A stretch of DNA of 64,000 nucleotides from JBALVT01 sp047612385 (GTDB lineage: Bacteria > Pseudomonadota > Gammaproteobacteria > Pseudomonadales > Halieaceae): assembly GCA_047612385.1 (NCBI GenBank), contig JBLGAR010000007.1, positions 8,464-72,463 of the forward strand. The letters are read 5' to 3'. A program made the position numbers and the translations under genes. Below are positions 37,694 through 46,257 of this stretch, one piece after another (within the stretch, counting starts at the first letter, position 1; the number at the start of each line of letters is the position of its first letter). Below the pieces are notes generated by a model. It had not been told where the DNA came from. It saw only the letters and a list, made by a program, of their open reading frames with translations, and did not search any database.

Positions 37694-38968
37694 ATGACCT
37701 ATGGCCGCGTGTACAATACCATTCGCAATTTAAGGCTCTCGCAACAACTGGCGATTATCGCATTCGGACTCTGTCTCGCCATCGGCATGGCGTTGGTTGC
37801 ACTGGCGGCAACTTCCAGCAAACACATGCAGTTAGCGCAGCAGGATATCTACGGGGCCGCGCTGGCCCAACAAATTTCCACGCGAGTGACCGCTGCACTG
37901 GAGTCAGGAGATCTGCTAAGTGTAAAAGCCTCCCTCGAGCAGTTTGTGGAGACCACCCCAACACAGGAGGCTGCCATCTTTGATATCGAAGGCAATCCAC
38001 TGGGTCAGGCGGGCTCCTATCTGGGCCATAGCCCACTGCAGTATCAAGCGCAAGTTAAAATAGGCGGCGACACCGCTGGCCATGTGCAAATCACACTGGG
38101 TATCGACCAGGCGGTGGCCGCTCATCGACGCTTTGTCTTCACGCTATTGGGGTTGGCGATTCTGCTCGCTTTGGCGGCCTACGGTGCAATTCGTAATCTA
38201 GGACAGCGGCTGTCGAGTCAACTCACCACCCTCAGTGACGCGATTACCCTTGAACCGTACACCAGCTCCAGCCCAACAATAGTATCGCGCAACGAAATAG
38301 ATCAGCTCAAAAACAGCATCAATGCGCTGCCAATGGACTTATTACGCGCGCGAAAATCGGTGACACCAGCACATGAAAACTACCGGGCGACTGCGGTGTT
38401 ATACCTTCAGCTTAACTCCCTGGTGGATTATGTAGACACCCTGGATCAGCACTCACTGCAGCGCTATACGGATAGGCTTCATCAGATAGTGTATGGCGCG
38501 GCTGGATTTTATTCAGGCGATTTACAGGTGGTACGGCAATTTGGTCTTGCGGTGTATTTTAGCGGTAAAAGCCCCGCCGGAAGCTCGGTATTCAGGGCCG
38601 CGTCCTGCGCCTGGCTGGTTCGCGAACTCAGCGCGGAGCTGGAAAAAAAATTGCCCGTATCCATGTCAGTTGCGATGGCCATTTCCCAGAGCGAAATGGG
38701 AGTGGGCGACGAAAGGGATATCTACCCAGGCCTATATCTACAGCACACGCTGGATGAACTACAGGCTATATGCGCGCTCAAACCTCCAAACATTTTGTTG
38801 GCGCCCAAAGCCTGTGAGGATGTTGACATTGCTGGCCGTGTAGAGTTTCGGGAAACGGAACTTGAAAACTACCAAATGCTGGTAGACTTTGAAGGCCCAT
38901 ATCGAGATTTACTGGAGCGGCAATTGCGACTTATATGGAAACGCCTTACGGAGCTTTCGAAGAAATAA
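37694..38968 (+). CDS. Smp/YtjB (AhpA) family membrane protein
   Basis: About 424 residues from the ATG at 37694 (MTYGRVYNTIRNLRLSQQL). Two transmembrane helices (about 20-42 and 150-172) enclose a periplasmic sensor-like loop; a HAMP-like linker and a cytoplasmic domain follow that loosely resembles a nucleotide cyclase (VLYLQLNSLVDYVDTLD) but lacks catalytic residues I could identify. Divergent neighbour of serB, exactly as E. coli smp. Function poorly known in the family. Confidence 0.72.
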   Translation: MTYGRVYNTIRNLRLSQQLAIIAFGLCLAIGMALVALAATSSKHMQLAQQDIYGAALAQQISTRVTAALESGDLLSVKASLEQFVETTPTQEAAIFDIEGNPLGQAGSYLGHSPLQYQAQVKIGGDTAGHVQITLGIDQAVAAHRRFVFTLLGLAILLALAAYGAIRNLGQRLSSQLTTLSDAITLEPYTSSSPTIVSRNEIDQLKNSINALPMDLLRARKSVTPAHENYRATAVLYLQLNSLVDYVDTLDQHSLQRYTDRLHQIVYGAAGFYSGDLQVVRQFGLAVYFSGKSPAGSSVFRAASCAWLVRELSAELEKKLPVSMSVAMAISQSEMGVGDERDIYPGLYLQHTLDELQAICALKPPNILLAPKACEDVDIAGRVEFRETELENYQMLVDFEGPYRDLLERQLRLIWKRLTELSKK

Positions 38969-39003
38969 ACCTTCGCACTATCACTCCGGGCTATCGCTCC
39001 GGG

Positions 39004-41256
39004 CTATTCCTCAACCTCCATGCTATCTACCTTCTGAAACCCTCTCGGCAGCTTGTTGCCGCGTCTGCCGCGCTCACCGCGATAGTGTTCGAGGTCCGAG
39101 AATTTCAGTTTGTGATGCCGTTTACCCGCCTTCACAATCAACGTGTCGCTTTGGGTAACAACTTGCACGGCCACCATAAACTCCTCACGGCTTTGAACCC
39201 GGGCGGTTGGAATGCCTATAATTTTATTGCCTTTTCCCCGGGCCATCTGCGGTAAATCGGCCAGAGGAAATATCAGCATGCGCCCCTCATTGGAAACTGC
39301 AGCAACCCAGGCATCTTCAACAGTGGCTATTGGGGCCGGTTGCATTACTTCGCCTCCCTTGGGAAGGGAGAGGGCAGTTTTACCAGCGCGATTTTTGGTT
39401 TTTAAATCTCCGAGCTTGGCGACAAAACCATAGCCGGCATCGCTGGCCAACAAGTACAGGTCTTCGTCCGAACCCATCATCAAACCTTCGAAGCTTGCTC
39501 CGGAGGGTGGATTGATGCGTCCCGTGGCCGGCTCTCCCTGGCCTCTTGCGGAGGGTAAATTATGCGAGCTAAGTGTGTAGGCGCGGCCTGTTGAATCCAA
39601 AATTATTGTCGGCTGATTACTGCGGCCACACACCGACATTTTAAAATTGTCCCCGGACTTATAGCTCAGCGCTAATGGATCAACATCGTGCCCTTTGCCC
39701 GCACGAATCCAACCTTTCTCAGACAGAACGACGGTGATAGGATCAGCTGAAACCAGTTCTAACTCACTAAATGCTTTGGCCTCGTCGCGCAGAACAAGAG
39801 GCGACCGCCTGTCGTCGCCATACTCCTTAGAGACAGCGATCAGCTCATTCTTAATCAAGGTTTTCAGTCTAGCCGCACTCCCGAGGATTTTATTAAGCTC
39901 ATCTCGCTCTATAGCAAGATCGTCTTGCTCACCCCGAATCTTCATCTCTTCGAGCTTGGCAAGATTCCGTAACTTCAGTTCCAGGATAGCCTCAGCCTGC
40001 GCATCGGTGATATCAAAGCGCTCCATCAAAGCCGGCTTTGGCTTATCCTCCGTGCGAATAATGTGAATGACTTCATCGATATTTAAAAACGCAATGAGAT
40101 ACGCTTCCAACACATGAAGACGCTTTAAAACCCTCTCTAGGCGATACTCGAGCCTACGACGTACTGTACCCGTTCTAAAACTCAGCCACTCTTTCAGAAT
40201 GCGATCGAGCCCTTTAACACCCGGTCGGCCGTCTATTCCTATTACGTTTAGATTGACGCGATAACTGCGCTCTAAATCTGTACTGGCGAACAGATGACTC
40301 ATCATGGCTTCGAGGTCAACCCGGTTGGATCTTGGAATAATAACTAACCGAGTCGGATTCTCATGGTCTGACTCGTCGCGCAAATCCGCCACCATCGGTA
40401 GTTTTTTGGCCTGCATTTGATGGGCAATCTGCTCGAGCACTTTAGAGCCTGACACCTGATGCGGCAGCGCGTTAATCACTACATCGCCACCCTCTTTTTC
40501 CCAAACAGCACGCATTCTCAACCCGCCACGACCACTTTCATAAATAGCGAGGATATCCTCTACAGGCGTTATGACTTCGGCAGACGTGGGAAAGTCAGGG
40601 CCTTTCACAAACTCGCATAATTCTCGGACCGTGGCCTTGGGGTTTTCAAGCAGGTGAATAGTCGCTGCAACCACTTCACGCAAATTGTGTGGCGGCACAT
40701 CCGTCGCCATGCCGACGGCAATACCGGTGGTGCCATTCAACAGAATATTGGGTACCTGAGCGGGCAGGACTGTAGGCTCATCCATTGTGCCGTCAAAGTT
40801 AGGGCTCCAATCGACCGTGCCCTGCCCGAGCTCGGCCAGTAGTACTTCTGCGTAGGGGGTTAACCTCGACTCGGTATAGCGCATTGCGGCGAATGATTTT
40901 GGGTCGTCAGGAGAACCCCAGTTTCCTTGGCCGTCGACCAGTGGGTAGCGATAGCTGAAGTTTTGGGCCATCAATACCATGGCTTCATAGGCGGCACTGT
41001 CACCATGAGGGTGAAACTTGCCGATAACATCGCCAACGGTGCGCGCCGACTTCTTAAACTTGGCGGTTGCTTTGAGCCCCAATTCGCTCATCGCATAGAT
41101 GATTCGTCGCTGCACGGGTTTAAGGCCATCGCCAACATGGGGAAGCGCACGATCCAAAATGACGTACATGGAATAATCGAGATAGGCCTTTTCGGCGTAC
41201 TGCTTCATCGACACCTGCTCGATGCCGTCTTGATCGATTTCTACAATATCAGACAT
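39004..41256 (-). CDS. parC: DNA topoisomerase IV subunit A
   Basis: 750-residue A subunit that decatenates daughter chromosomes with ParE. Winged-helix/tower domain with RYTES (catalytic Tyr127) and the quinolone region KFHPHGDSAAYEAM (Ser87, Glu91, the drug-sensitive residues); the C-terminal beta-pinwheel (about 500-735) has degenerate GyrA-box-like blades. 750 residues is the usual ParC length. parE is not in the window. Confidence 0.96.
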   Translation of the reverse strand: MSDIVEIDQDGIEQVSMKQYAEKAYLDYSMYVILDRALPHVGDGLKPVQRRIIYAMSELGLKATAKFKKSARTVGDVIGKFHPHGDSAAYEAMVLMAQNFSYRYPLVDGQGNWGSPDDPKSFAAMRYTESRLTPYAEVLLAELGQGTVDWSPNFDGTMDEPTVLPAQVPNILLNGTTGIAVGMATDVPPHNLREVVAATIHLLENPKATVRELCEFVKGPDFPTSAEVITPVEDILAIYESGRGGLRMRAVWEKEGGDVVINALPHQVSGSKVLEQIAHQMQAKKLPMVADLRDESDHENPTRLVIIPRSNRVDLEAMMSHLFASTDLERSYRVNLNVIGIDGRPGVKGLDRILKEWLSFRTGTVRRRLEYRLERVLKRLHVLEAYLIAFLNIDEVIHIIRTEDKPKPALMERFDITDAQAEAILELKLRNLAKLEEMKIRGEQDDLAIERDELNKILGSAARLKTLIKNELIAVSKEYGDDRRSPLVLRDEAKAFSELELVSADPITVVLSEKGWIRAGKGHDVDPLALSYKSGDNFKMSVCGRSNQPTIILDSTGRAYTLSSHNLPSARGQGEPATGRINPPSGASFEGLMMGSDEDLYLLASDAGYGFVAKLGDLKTKNRAGKTALSLPKGGEVMQPAPIATVEDAWVAAVSNEGRMLIFPLADLPQMARGKGNKIIGIPTARVQSREEFMVAVQVVTQSDTLIVKAGKRHHKLKFSDLEHYRGERGRRGNKLPRGFQKVDSMEVEE

Positions 41257-41354
41257 TACATTACTGGTCCGTGTGGGAATATTACGATTGAAAAAGCCCC
41301 GCTATCGGAGCAGATATACGCCTTATCAATTTTTGAATGCTAAACCTGACGACC

Positions 41355-42161
41355 CTATCTGAGGTTACTGCTCATGCCTACCAACTGCTCATTGAGATTG
41401 ACGATAGAGTTCGCCATATCAGTTAGCAAGCTGTGAATTGTCGCCGGATTATTACGAATCAAATCTTGGAATTGCTCGCGCGGAACCTTCACTACGGAGC
41501 ACTTGGTCTGCGCTCTAACCGTGGCACTGCGATCTGCATGAGTGAGCGCTGCCATGGCGCCAAAAATTTCGCCCTCTGCAATTCGTCCTACGCTCACACC
41601 ATCAACAGAGACTTCTGCCACTCCGCTGGAAAGGTTGAATACATAATCGGCACGATCGCCCTCACGAATAATAGTTTCACCCGGCTCGTAGATTTCAAAC
41701 CCTGGTGTGGGCGGATTGTCTTCATCAATATTTGAGGCCGATATCCGCAGCATTAGACCAGAGTAGGTAATCAACAGGCGCGTCCATATCTTAACCGCCT
41801 CGGGTTCGTCAAAAACCCGGCGCATAAACTCCAAAGCCGGGTAGCTTCTCAGCGAAGCGCCCGTATCACTGCCAAAGTAAACCGTGGATTCATGATCAGA
41901 AGTACCGGTGATGTCAGGCAACAGGATCTCGCCCTGTTCCAGAATATAAACGGTTCGATTGTGGTATCGAGCCGACAACGACCCTGCTTCGACAACGTAT
42001 AAAGTACCGCCATCAAACCCCATAAAATTCCCCGTGATTGTGGTTGCCACATCAACGGTGACGGGGGGGATTCTCACAATATCCAGCAGTGCTTCTACCA
42101 GATTTCTGTACTGCTTGCTGAGGAAGGTAAAATCATCCGCGAGCTCGACATTCGCTAGCAT
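41355..42161 (-). CDS. Cyclic nucleotide-binding domain protein
   Basis: 268 residues. The C-terminal half (about 150-255) is a Crp-like cNMP-binding beta-roll: IYEPGETIIREGDRADYVFNLSSG, then VSVDGVSVGRIAEGEIFGAMAAL, and DRSATVRAQT, which matches the phosphate-binding cassette (GExFGxxA...RxAT) well. The N-terminal half has a second, weaker roll (LYVVEAGSLSARYHNR...LEQGEILL). No DNA-binding helix-turn-helix or enzymatic output domain is seen, so it may act through protein contacts. Confidence 0.75.
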   Translation of the reverse strand: MLANVELADDFTFLSKQYRNLVEALLDIVRIPPVTVDVATTITGNFMGFDGGTLYVVEAGSLSARYHNRTVYILEQGEILLPDITGTSDHESTVYFGSDTGASLRSYPALEFMRRVFDEPEAVKIWTRLLITYSGLMLRISASNIDEDNPPTPGFEIYEPGETIIREGDRADYVFNLSSGVAEVSVDGVSVGRIAEGEIFGAMAALTHADRSATVRAQTKCSVVKVPREQFQDLIRNNPATIHSLLTDMANSIVNLNEQLVGMSSNLR

Positions 42162-42432
42162 CGACAGTTCCCTATACAGTATTGCCCTAAAAGACGGAGC
42201 CGCAATAAAAGACGAGCCACGCGGCGCTGCATCGATGCCAATGTATCGATCGCCAAAACATAAGTGCCGTTACAAACCATCCAATATCTACCCTGCGGAT
42301 CTTTGTCTTACATAGTAACAACTTATTCTCTGCGGGAGAACAATAACCCCCGCGGTTAAACCACGCCAGACTACCACTTGAGGTCGCTTGCGCGTACTAT
42401 CTCGCGACCCGAAACCAAACAAAGTTACAAAA

Positions 42433-42915
42433 ATGAAAATCACCAAAGATAGCGTCGCCAGCTTCCACTACACGCTCACCGACGAGGCAGGCATTGAGCT
42501 GGAGACCTCTCGCGACTCCCAGCCGACGGTCTATCTCCATGGTCACAAAGGCATTCTTCCCGCTCTGGAAGCACATCTGGCAGATAAAGCCTCAGGCGAT
42601 GTTATACAGGCTATTCTTGGGCCAGAGGAGGCTTATGGGGCAAAACAGGAAGAAAGTATTACACGGGTCCCTGTTAAGCATCTTATCTACAATGGCAAGC
42701 TTCGCCCGGGTATGGCGGTTCACCTGAATACCAGCAAAGGCCGCCAACCCGTTACTATCGCCAAAGTAGGTCGCCACAGTGCAGATATCGATACAAATCA
42801 CCCCCTGGCAGGGAAGACCCTGCAGTTTGACATTGAAATTGTCGAAGTAAGGGCGGCCACTGTCGATGAATTGAGCCATGGACATGCCCATGGGCCCGGC
42901 GGACATCAGCACTAG
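42433..42915 (+). CDS. slyD: FKBP-type peptidyl-prolyl isomerase SlyD
   Basis: 160-residue chaperone and prolyl isomerase. FKBP core with the IF-domain inserted (LHGHKGILPALEAHLADKASGD, in part; PEEAYGAKQEE), and a C-terminal metal-binding tail HGHAHGPGGHQH as in SlyD proteins that deliver nickel. The start is the ATG at 42433 (MKITKDSVASFHY); the 15 codons upstream are not conserved. Two bp before the acetyltransferase gene. Confidence 0.92.
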   Translation: MKITKDSVASFHYTLTDEAGIELETSRDSQPTVYLHGHKGILPALEAHLADKASGDVIQAILGPEEAYGAKQEESITRVPVKHLIYNGKLRPGMAVHLNTSKGRQPVTIAKVGRHSADIDTNHPLAGKTLQFDIEIVEVRAATVDELSHGHAHGPGGHQH

Positions 42916-42917
42916 GC

Positions 42918-43388
42918 ATGGAGTTCAACTGGGAAATTTCAGCATTTGATGCCCTGAGCAACAACAGCCTCTATCAAGCGATGCGCCTGCGGCAGGAAAT
43001 ATTTGTGGTTGAGCAAAACTGCATCTACCCCGACCTGGACGGCCTGGACCAAAATTCTACGCACATGCTTTGCTGGAAGGGGGAGGACCTACTGGCCTAC
43101 CAACGCTGCCTGCCACCGGGGCTGAGTTATCCCGAAAGCTCGCTGGGAAGAATCGTGGTTGCGCCATCCGGTCGCGGCCATAAGCTGGGAAGAGAACTGG
43201 TGCAGCGAGGCATAGACCTCAATATCAAACAATGGCCCAACAGCGACATTAAAATCGGTGCACAGGCGTATCTAACGTTGTTTTACGAAGGGCTGGGATT
43301 CGTCGCGCTGGGTGAGGCGTACATTGAAGACGGAATTGCGCATGTCCACATGCTGCGCAAAACAGTCACATCTCAAGAAGAAACGTAA
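42918..43388 (+). CDS. GNAT acetyltransferase, ElaA family
   Basis: 156-residue N-acetyltransferase. ElaA-like N-terminus (YQAMRLRQEIFVVEQNCIYPDLDGLD, in part), the acetyl-CoA loop LGRIVVAPSGRGHKLGREL (about 75-93) and FYEGLGFVALGEAY. Substrate unknown. Two bp after slyD; its 3' end overlaps the opposite-strand dtd gene by 23 bp. Confidence 0.88.
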   Translation: MEFNWEISAFDALSNNSLYQAMRLRQEIFVVEQNCIYPDLDGLDQNSTHMLCWKGEDLLAYQRCLPPGLSYPESSLGRIVVAPSGRGHKLGRELVQRGIDLNIKQWPNSDIKIGAQAYLTLFYEGLGFVALGEAYIEDGIAHVHMLRKTVTSQEET

Positions 43389-43803
43389 CCGGGCCATCGT
43401 TAGTCAAACTGACGCTCATGCCGGCACCGAATTCTCCTGCAGCAACATCTCCATGGCGTGACCGCAACTCGCGCAGCATGTAATCGTAGAGTATCAGCGC
43501 ATCGGCAGGCGCAAGTGCGCCAGAAAAACTGGGGCGCAAGCCCTTTTGCGTGTCGGCGGACAAGGTAAATTGCGAAACCAGCAGAACCCCGCCCTCGACC
43601 TCTACCACACTGCGGTTCATCCTCGCTTCATCATCGGCAAATATTCGGTAGGCGAGCAGCTTGTCCAGCATTTTGTCGGCCAGGACACGATCATCGCCCT
43701 TCTCGAAACCGACAAAGACAAGCAGACCCTTCTCAATTCGCCCCACACATTCGAAATCGACCTCAACAGCGGCCTGGGTTACACGTTGCAAGAGGGCCTT
43801 CAC
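43366..43803 (-). CDS. dtd: D-aminoacyl-tRNA deacylase
   Basis: 145-residue editing enzyme that hydrolyses D-amino acids from tRNA. Start MKALLQRVTQAAVEVD (GTG at 43803); the catalytic SQFTLSADTQKG (about 78-89) and the Gly-cisPro motif near the C-terminus (NDGPVTFLLE) are present. Downstream of typA on the same strand with a 58-bp gap. Confidence 0.95.
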   Translation of the reverse strand: MKALLQRVTQAAVEVDFECVGRIEKGLLVFVGFEKGDDRVLADKMLDKLLAYRIFADDEARMNRSVVEVEGGVLLVSQFTLSADTQKGLRPSFSGALAPADALILYDYMLRELRSRHGDVAAGEFGAGMSVSLTNDGPVTFLLEM

Positions 43804-43861
43804 AGACCAAAGCTAACTTTGAACACCACAGATGAAGTCAAAAATGAAAGATCTGAGCGCT

Positions 43862-45673
43862 CTAAACTCGTCCAGCTCGGCGACGTTCATGCTCCTGCAG
43901 AAGCTTCTTGCGCAGACGAATACTGGTGGGAGTCACTTCAACGAGCTCGTCGTCTTCAATGAATTCCAAAGCCTGCTCCAGCGTGTGCCGAATAGGTGGA
44001 GTCATCACCAGGTTTTCATCGGTACCGGCGGCCCGAATGTTGGTCAACTGCTTGGCCTTTGTCGGATTCACGGTCAAGTCATTATTGCGACTGTGCAGCC
44101 CGATAATTTGGCCTTCATAGACATCAACATTGGGATCAATGATCAGACGTCCACGATCCTGCAGAGTAAACAGCGAGTATGCCAGGGTCTTGCCCTTCAT
44201 AATTGAAACCAACACTCCGTTCATGCGATGCACTATTTCGGCATGCTTAACCGGGCCATAGTGATCAAATACGTGGGTCAGAATACCGCCGCCAGAGGTT
44301 AGCGTAAGGAACAGCGAACGGAAACCGATGAGCCCACGAGCGGGTATAATGAACTCAAGTCGCACACGGCCTTTGCCATCGGGAACCATATTTTTCAGCT
44401 CCGCTCGGCGCATGCCCAGCTCTTCCATCACCGAGCCCTGATGCTGATCTTCGCAGTCAATAACCAGCTGCTCGTAGGGCTCTTGCAAAACTCCATCGAT
44501 TTCTTTCTGAATCACTTCCGGGCGCGACACGCCCAGTTCAAAACCCTCTCGGCGCATGCTTTCGATCAACACAGAAAGGTGCAATTCTCCGCGACCGGAA
44601 ACAACAAACTTATCTGGCGTATCGCCCTGCTCTACTCGCAGCGCAACGTTGTGTATCAGCTCTCTATCAAGACGCTCTCTGATGTTGCGGGATGTGACGT
44701 ATTTGCCTTCTTTACCGGCAAAAGGCGAATCGTTCACCTGAAAGGTCATGCTCACGGTCGGTTCATCTACGGACAGCGCCGGCAGCGCTTCTATATGAGC
44801 CGGGTCGCATATAGTATCCGAGATATTCAGACCATCGATACCAGTGACGCAAACAATATCACCGGCCTCAGCGGATTCAACATCAATACGCTCCAAACCA
44901 AGATAACCCATAACCTTCAAAATACGGCCATTGCGGGTCGAGCCCTCACCATCGACAACCGTAACCTGTGTACTGGGAGTTAGCACGCCACGGGTGATGC
45001 GGCCTACGCCGATGACGCCCAGGTAGCTACTGTAATCCAGGGCACTGATCTGCATTTGCAACGGGCCGTCAGAATTAACCTTGGGCGCCGGCACTTTTTC
45101 GATCACCGTTTCAAACAGTGGCGTCATATCGGTGGCCATATCTTCATGATCCAGGCCCGATATACCCAGGATAGCCGATGCAAAAATAATCGGGAAGTCC
45201 AGCTGTTCATCGGTAGCACCTAAGCGATCGAACAGGTCGAACATCTGGTCTACAACCCAATCAGGGCGCGCACCTGGACGGTCGATTTTGTTGACCACAA
45301 CAATAGGGTTTAGCCCCTGCTCGAAGGCTTTCGAGGTCACGAAACGAGTTTGTGGCATGGGGCCGTCAACGGCATCTACCAGCAGCAGTACCGAATCGAC
45401 CATAGACAGCACACGCTCTACTTCGCCTCCAAAATCGGCGTGTCCGGGTGTATCCACAATATTGATGCGATAGTCTTTCCACTGCAGCGCGGTATTCTTC
45501 GCCAGTATGGTAATTCCACGTTCGCGCTCCTGATCATTGGAATCCATGATCCGCTCAGCACCTTCGGCTCGGCGGTCAAGGGTGCCAGATTGCTGCAGCA
45601 GGCAATCAACCAGGGTGGTCTTGCCGTGGTCAACGTGGGCGATAATGGCGATATTTCGAAGCTTGTCGATCAA
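43862..45673 (-). CDS. typA: Ribosome-binding GTPase TypA/BipA
   Basis: 603-residue translational GTPase involved in ribosome assembly at low temperature and stress responses. G1 AHVDHGKTTL (about 12-21), G2 RGITILAK, G3 DTPGHADF (about 75), G4 NKID (about 128); EF-G-like domains III and V and the BipA C-terminal domain follow. It begins with TTG at 45673, preceded by GAGG at about 8 nt. Divergent from glnA, as in enterics and pseudomonads. Confidence 0.95.
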   Translation of the reverse strand: MIDKLRNIAIIAHVDHGKTTLVDCLLQQSGTLDRRAEGAERIMDSNDQERERGITILAKNTALQWKDYRINIVDTPGHADFGGEVERVLSMVDSVLLLVDAVDGPMPQTRFVTSKAFEQGLNPIVVVNKIDRPGARPDWVVDQMFDLFDRLGATDEQLDFPIIFASAILGISGLDHEDMATDMTPLFETVIEKVPAPKVNSDGPLQMQISALDYSSYLGVIGVGRITRGVLTPSTQVTVVDGEGSTRNGRILKVMGYLGLERIDVESAEAGDIVCVTGIDGLNISDTICDPAHIEALPALSVDEPTVSMTFQVNDSPFAGKEGKYVTSRNIRERLDRELIHNVALRVEQGDTPDKFVVSGRGELHLSVLIESMRREGFELGVSRPEVIQKEIDGVLQEPYEQLVIDCEDQHQGSVMEELGMRRAELKNMVPDGKGRVRLEFIIPARGLIGFRSLFLTLTSGGGILTHVFDHYGPVKHAEIVHRMNGVLVSIMKGKTLAYSLFTLQDRGRLIIDPNVDVYEGQIIGLHSRNNDLTVNPTKAKQLTNIRAAGTDENLVMTPPIRHTLEQALEFIEDDELVEVTPTSIRLRKKLLQEHERRRAGRV

Positions 45674-45900
45674 GGGATTACCTCAAAGGGAATAGTCGTA
45701 CAAAAAAGGGCGAGGATTGTACCCTGAATACCGGGCCATGGGCAGCAGTACTGAGAACTATCCTGCGGTCTCAGGACGCGCAGACTTTAATGTCCAGATC
45801 AGACCCTTCATTGAAATGCCCAGCGCGCAGACTCTCCCTCAGCCAGCACACTAACTGATGCCCAGCAGCGTTACTTTTGAGCGCTATTTCTGAGAAGTAC

Positions 45901-45929
45901 TTGACAACGAATTTCATAAAGTCCATAAC
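45901..45929 (+). promoter_or_regulatory. Candidate sigma-70 promoter for glnA
   Basis: Perfect -35 TTGACA at 45901-45906, 17-bp spacer, and a -10 of CATAAC (4 of 6). It would correspond to the upstream constitutive glnA promoter known in enterics. The -10 overlaps one arm of a 10-bp inverted repeat (45918-45965). Confidence 0.45.
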
Positions 45930-45965
45930 GTTTGCGGCTGTTAGGCCACGTGTTGTATGGACTTT
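45918..45965. repeat. 10-bp inverted repeat over the upstream glnA promoter
   Basis: AAAGTCCATA (45918-45927) and TATGGACTTT (45956-45965) are exact inverse copies with a 28-bp spacer. Arm 1 covers the putative -10 box, so an operator or RNA stem is possible. Confidence 0.6.
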
Positions 45966-46027
45966 GACTGAACTTTAGCAAACTGGATGTGACAGCCTGC
46001 GGGCACGCACCAATAAGAAGCACTACT

Positions 46028-46042
46028 GAACTATATTGGTGC
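46028..46042 (+). promoter_or_regulatory. NtrC-binding site upstream of glnA
   Basis: GAACTATATTGGTGC matches the NtrC consensus GCACYATATTGGTGC at 14 of 15 positions. Its centre lies about 105 bp before the predicted sigma-54 start site, close to the enhancer distance in E. coli glnA. A second, weak half-site (GCACCAATA) starts at 46007. Confidence 0.75.
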
Positions 46043-46114
46043 ATAAATATTTTATGCTACATGGTTAAAAGCATAAACCCTATAGTATTCATGCGGTTAC
46101 ACTTTGCACTTTTT

Positions 46115-46130
46115 TGGCACATCTTTTGCA
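46115..46130 (+). promoter_or_regulatory. Sigma-54 promoter of glnA
   Basis: TGGCAC-ATCTT-TTGCA: the -24 GG (46116-46117) and -12 GC (46128-46129) have the required 10-bp spacing, and all conserved bases are present. Predicted transcription start near 46141. Confidence 0.92.
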
Positions 46131-46257
46131 ATTGGAGTATGTGACAGACTTTCTGGTGCCTTAAGTGCCTCAATCTTAACGGTTGAGCTCTTTATGCCCG
46201 TTTACAGACCCGGTGCAGGCCTTGGCCGCCCCAAAACGATCCCTTGGAGGACTTAGA

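Larger units (their letters stand above)
45674..46257. other. 584-bp regulatory region between typA and glnA
   Basis: No credible gene. The glnA-proximal half holds a candidate sigma-70 promoter, a 10-bp inverted repeat, NtrC-type palindrome sequence and a sigma-54 promoter, listed separately. I see no clear element in 45674-45890 beyond what must be the typA promoter. Confidence 0.8.

Noticed and set aside
46007..46021. Second NtrC site before glnA (GCACCAATAAGAAGC)
   Set aside because: Only the left half matches (9 of 15 overall); at best a weak half-site.
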